DNA of 64,000 bases, from contig CM044315.1 of the NCBI GenBank assembly GCA_024291935.2, positions 58,316,385 to 58,380,384 of the forward strand, read 5' to 3'. This DNA is from Okapia johnstoni (Eukaryota; Chordata; Mammalia; Artiodactyla; Giraffidae). This document shows positions 55,601-61,600 of the stretch, piece after piece. The position numbers were made by a program, and so were the translations under genes. How positions within the stretch are numbered: position 1 is the first letter of the stretch; the number at the start of each line of letters is the position of its first letter. Below the pieces are notes generated by a model. The model ran no database searches and was not told the DNA's origin. It saw only the letters and a list, made by a program, of their open reading frames with translations.

Positions 55601-58600
55601 TGTTTCTTCCATAATTTATTGACAGAAACGTATAGAAGTGTCTGACCATAATTGTGAATTTGTCTTTTCTCCCTTTGAAATTCTATCAATTTTTTCTTTA
55701 TGTATCTTGAAGCTTTAAGTACATAAGTGTTTAGAATTGTCATATTCTCTTGATTAATCAATTCCCTTATTATACAATGACCTTATTTATAGCTGGTAAC
55801 ATTCTTTACTCTGAAATCTACTCAGTCTGACATAAATGTAGCCATACACCTTTCTTTTAACTAATATTAGCATAGTTTATCATTTTACTTTCTTTTACAT
55901 TTAACCTATTTATGTCTTTATATTTAAAATATGTTTCTTATAGGCAGCATATAGTTGAATTTTGCTTTTTTATCCAGTCCTAGAATCTCTGACTTTTGTG
56001 ATATTTACACAATTTACCTTTAGTTTGATTGTTGATTTAGTTTGGTTTGAGTCTGTCATCATTCTTGACTAATTTATGTTTGGGAAGAGGTGTGAAATAT
56101 ATTTGACCCCTTTGTCTGGAGGTAGGACTCTGAAGGGCTATCTCAGCTCCAAAACTTATTATAAGTTGGACTGAGCACTCTGTTGCAGCTACATCATAGT
56201 TTAACTTAAATCCCTACCCATTCCTGTTTCCCTCAAAGAGGTTGTTTCTGAGAGAACTTCCCAATAAACCTCTTGCATGGAAATCTTAGTCTCAGGTTTA
56301 TATACTGAGGAACCCAACTTTAGACAGCGACCTTGAAGAGCTCTAGAGAAAGACGTTTATCTGTGTGCTAAGTTGTTTCAGTCATGTCCAACTCTTTGTG
56401 ACGCTATGGACTGTAGCCCACCAGGATCCTCTGTCCATGGGATTTTCCAGGCAAGAATACTGGAGTGGTTTGCCATGCCATCCTCCAGGGGATTATCCCA
56501 ACCCAGGGATTGAACCCACATCTCCTGTGTCTCCTGCATTGGCAGGCAGGTTCTTTACCATTGAGCCACCAGGAAAGCCCAGAGAAAGATGACCTACTTA
56601 TAAATACTACTGAGATAATCATTGTTCATATATAAAAAAGGAATTAGATCCCTAACTCTTTATATGCAAAAACTTTTAGAATAAAATATGGGAGAATATC
56701 TCTATGACTTCAAAGTAGGAACAGTTTCTTAAAGCACAAAATCCTAATTATGTAAAATACATAGTACCAGCTACATTAGAATGAGAACTTTTATTTACTA
56801 AATGACACTAAGAGTTTGTAAAAAAAATAAGCTGTATGCTAGGAGAAGATTTTTGCAACCTAATAATAGACAAAGCATATGTAATAGAATATATTAGAAA
56901 CTTATTCAAATGAATATGAAAAAGAAAGATTATTAGTAAAATGGTCAAGAAATATGAACAGAAGAGATTCAGTTGGCCAGTAAACATAAAAATGTGCTCA
57001 ACTTTGTTAATATCCACATAAATGAGACTTAAAACCATTCAGTGTAAGTTAATGCCTAATAGAATGGCAAAATCTAAGATTTCTGATGTAACCAAACTGT
57101 TAAAGAGAATGTGTGTCAAAAGGAACTTTTATATACTGCTGAATGTAAATTGGCAATACTACTTTGGGGGGAAATGGACTTTATTTTTTAATTTAAACTA
57201 CGTAGACCCTCATGATCTAGTAATTGCATTCTTAAGTACTGATATATGCTAGAGCAATGTGTCTCAGATTTCAGGGTTCTTATAACTTACCTGGGAATCT
57301 TGTTAAAATGATTCTGATTCAGCAGGTCTGAGGCAGGGCCTGACATTCTGCAGTTCTATAATACTACCAGGTGGTGCTGACTTGATATAACTCCACATAG
57401 AGCCCTGACTTTCAGACTTTCTGACTGTAACTTCAGTATAGAAAACACATTTTAAATCCCTATTTGGTCCATACATCTGAGATGTCTGAGACCCCATCTA
57501 GTTTAATCTCTCATTCTCAGCAAGAATCATGTTATTGTTAAGTCATCTGTCTTCTCTTTGACTAATTCTAGTGAAATAATACTGTTTTCCTGGACTGTTA
57601 ATTCTCTTTTCAGGTAGCTCTAAATGTTAGAAAGTTTCTTCCTCATTTTAAGTGAATGTTTGTCCATCTAATTTCTAGATCGAATACTAAGTTCTACACT
57701 CTATTTTAGCAAAGCAAAGAATCTGTATTTTCTTTGCACAGCCATCCTTCAGGGAGTTTAATTATTATAAAATCATGATTGAAAGAAAAAGACAACAATC
57801 AGTTGTCTACAAGATAGTATTTCTAGTTTTGGTTCTTGAACTTATTTTTAGAAATCTTGAATTCTGTCTTCTATTTAGCACATTTACTAATACATCACAA
57901 GTTAATGCATTTTGATTTTTTGTGTTTAGGACACAAATATCTATTTGGCTGGTACTGAAGAAGGTCATATTCACAAGTGTTCCTGTTCATATAATGAACA
58001 ATATCTAGATACCTACAGAGGACATAAGGTTAGTTTTAATTACAGTAGGTATGGAAAATTTTATCTTGTTATATGTCTGAAAAAACAGTATCATTAGACA
58101 CAGTATTTTTATGCAATAATTTATAACTTCAGATTTAAAAATACAAGCTTGAATTTGTATATAAAACACCCATAGTATGTGGGGCTTTTAATCTGGCTTC
58201 TAGATATCCTTGATTTCTTTTCATAAGTTATTAGGTCACAATTTTTGCTTCTAAAAAACTGCCGATTTAACATGCTGATCTCAAAGTAAAACTGTCTCTG
58301 GCATATATGTATTCTCTACATTTTTAAATGAGAGTTTCTACCATGTTTTCTTCATTTTCTCCCTTATTTTTGTTTATTTTTCTTAATATTCCTAAATATT
58401 TTTAAATACTATAGTATATATTAATATTTAGTAAGTACTGTAGCAAATATATTTGTATGCTTCTTTATGGCATAATTTAGGGAAGAGATTCAACTTTGAC
58501 CTAGTATTCTTAGCTAAGATAATACTTATGCAATAATGCATGGTGCATAAAGCTTTCAGAAATCTGAGCATTTTAAGTTTGTTGGTCAAATTTAAAGTAT

Positions 58601-61600
58601 AAGACATTAAACACTACTTACTATGTATTTAAATTTATTTTTCTAATCCTAGGGACCAGTGTATAAAATAGCATGGAACCCATTTTGCCATGATGTTTTC
58701 TTAAGCTGTTCTGCAGATTGGGGTGTTATTATATGGCAACATGAGAATCTCAAACCATTTTTGAGTTTTTATCCAACTACTTATGTTGTTTATGATGTCG
58801 CCTGGTCTCCAAAATCATCCTACATATTTGCAGCTGCAAATGAGAGCAGAGTGGAGATTTGGGACCTTCACATCAGCACGTAAATATTAACATTTTTCTT
58901 GAAGATACTTACAGATAATAAAAGTAGAAGATAATTGCAGTTCCATCTAAATGATGCCTGGTGGTTTTGACATTGGTTAGAGAGAACTGTAGTTACTTTA
59001 AAACAAGTAATTGTTCACACTGTGAGAGTCCTTTATGAATAAAGTAATGTGCCAGGATAATATATTAATTACCTATATCATATGTACTAATAGTTTAAAA
59101 ATATTTGAATGAAAATAGGTTACTGTATCTCCTCAATTTTTAAAAAAAATATTTATTTATTTATTTGGCTGCATCAGATGTTAGTTGTGACATATAAGAT
59201 CTTTTAGTTGTGACATGCAAACTCTTAGTTGCAGTATATGGGATCTAGTTCCCTGACCAAGGGTTGAACCCAGGTCCCCTGCATTGGGAGCACGGAGTCT
59301 TAGCCACTGAAACACCACGGTAGTCCCTCATCAAATTTTTATAGACTGATATAGGAGGTAGAGAACTGCCTTGAATTCTTTGTCATTGTCTGGTTTATGG
59401 AAGACTGCAGAGAGGTACTTTTCTAATTGTTCTTAACTGAAGACTTTTTATTAGTAAGATAATACAGGGAGCAAAATAAGTATTTTTTATGATATTTACT
59501 TATTCTTTTACCTCATTTTAAAACATATGTAAAGAGACATGCATATAATTGAAGTTTTTTTCTTTAAGTGTTACATCAAAGTTATTAGAGGGCCATAGAC
59601 CATCCTTTTTAATATGAAAGTTTATTCAGTGCTGGAATTGTGTTCAATGATTCTACTTCTTCAATCATTATTTCAATAATTAGGAAATATTGTAGACCTT
59701 TAGGCAAGTTATTAAGGAGGTGAAGCATGGAAATACATTCTTGTTTGAAATAAATGATATAAAATTCAATGGGTTTATTAATACTTGCAAATTTTTCCTA
59801 GAGATTAATAGCTTAGTACTATAAAATTTTGTCACGACTCATTCTATAAAACTTTTTCACTCTCCTCTTTCACTATCATCAAGAGGCTCTTTAGTTCTTC
59901 TTCGCTTTCTGCCATAAGGGTGGTGTCATCTGCCTATCTCAGGTTATTGATATTTCTCCTGGCAATCTTGATTCCAGCTTGTGTTTCTTCCAGCCCAGCA
60001 TTTCTCATGATGTACTCTGCATATAAGTTAAATAAGTCTGGTATTCCCATCTCTTTCAGAATTTTCCAGTTTATTGTGATCCACACAGTCAAAGGCTTTG
60101 ACATAGTCAATAAAGCAGAAATGGATGTTTTTCTGGAACTCTCTTGCTTTTTTGATGATCCAGCGGATGTTGGCAATTTGATCTCTGGTTCCTCTGCCTT
60201 TTCTAAAACCAGCTTGAACACCTGAAAGTTCACGGTTCACGTATTGCTGAAACCTGGCTTGGAGAATTTTGAGCATTACTGTACTAGCATGTGAGATGAG
60301 TGCAATTGTGTGATAGTTTGAGCATTCTTTGGCATTGCCTTTCTTTGGGATTGGAATGAAAACTGACCTTTTCCAGTCCTGTGGCCACTGCTGAGTTTTC
60401 CCAATTTGCTGGCATATTGAGTGCAGCACTTTCACAGCATCATCTTTCAGGATTTGAAATAGCTCAACTGGAATTCCATCACCTTCACTAGCTTTGTTCG
60501 TAGTGATGCTTTCTAAGGCCCACTTGACTTCACATTTCAGGATGTCTGGCTCTAGGTGAGTGATCACACCATCGTGATGATCTTTTTTGTACAGTTCTTC
60601 TGTGTATTCTTGCCACCTCTTCTTAATATCTTCTGCTTCTGTTAGGTCCATACCATTTCTGTCCTTTATTGAGCCCATCTTTGCATGAAATATTCCCTTG
60701 GTATCTCTAATTTTCTTGAAGAAATCTCTAGTCTTTCCCATCCTGTTGTTTTCCTCTATTTCTTTGCATTGATCACTGAGGAAGGCATTCTTATCTCTCC
60801 TTGCTATTCTTTGGAGCTCTGCATTCAAATGGCTATATCTTTCCTTTTCTCCTTTGCTTTTTGCTTCTCTTGTTTTCTCAGCTATTTGTAAGGCCTCCTC
60901 AGACAGCCATTTTGCTTTTTTGCATTTCTTTTCCATGGGAATGGTCTTGATCCCTGTCTCCTATACGATGTCACAAACCTCTGTCCATAGCTCATCAGGC
61001 ACTCTGTCTATCAGATCTAGTCCCTTAAATCTATTTGTCACTTCCACTGTGTAATCATAAGAGATTTGATTTAGGTCATACCTGAATGGTCTAGTGGTTT
61101 TCCCTACTTTCTTCAATTTAAGTCTGAATTTGGCAATAAGGGATTCATGATCTGAGCCACCATCAGCTCCTGGTCTTGTTTTTGCTGACGGTATAGAGCT
61201 TCTCCATCTTTGGCTGCAAAGAATATAATCAATCTGATTTCGGTGTTGACCATCTGGTGATGTCCACGTGTAGAGTTTTCTTCTTTTGTGTTGTTGGAAG
61301 AGGGTGTTTGCTATGACCAGTGTGTTCTCTTGGCAAAACTCTATTAGCCTTTGCCCTGCTTCATTCTGTACTCCAAGACCAAATTTGCCTGTTACTCCAG
61401 GTGTTTCCTGACTTCCTACTTTTGCATTCCAGTCCCCTATAATGAAAAGGACTCGTTCAGAAAACTAAGATCATGGCATCTGGTCCCATCACTTCACGGG
61501 AAATAGATGGGAAACAATGTCAGACTTTATTTTTTTGGGTTCCAAAATCACTGCAGATGGTGATTGCAGCCATGAAATTAAAAGATGCTTACTCCTTGGA

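Noticed and set aside
60028..60936. Open frame of 302 codons on the minus strand, the longest in the window
   Set aside because: It is the linker and first RT motifs of BovB, inside an inverted and truncated element with a target duplication, so not a host gene.
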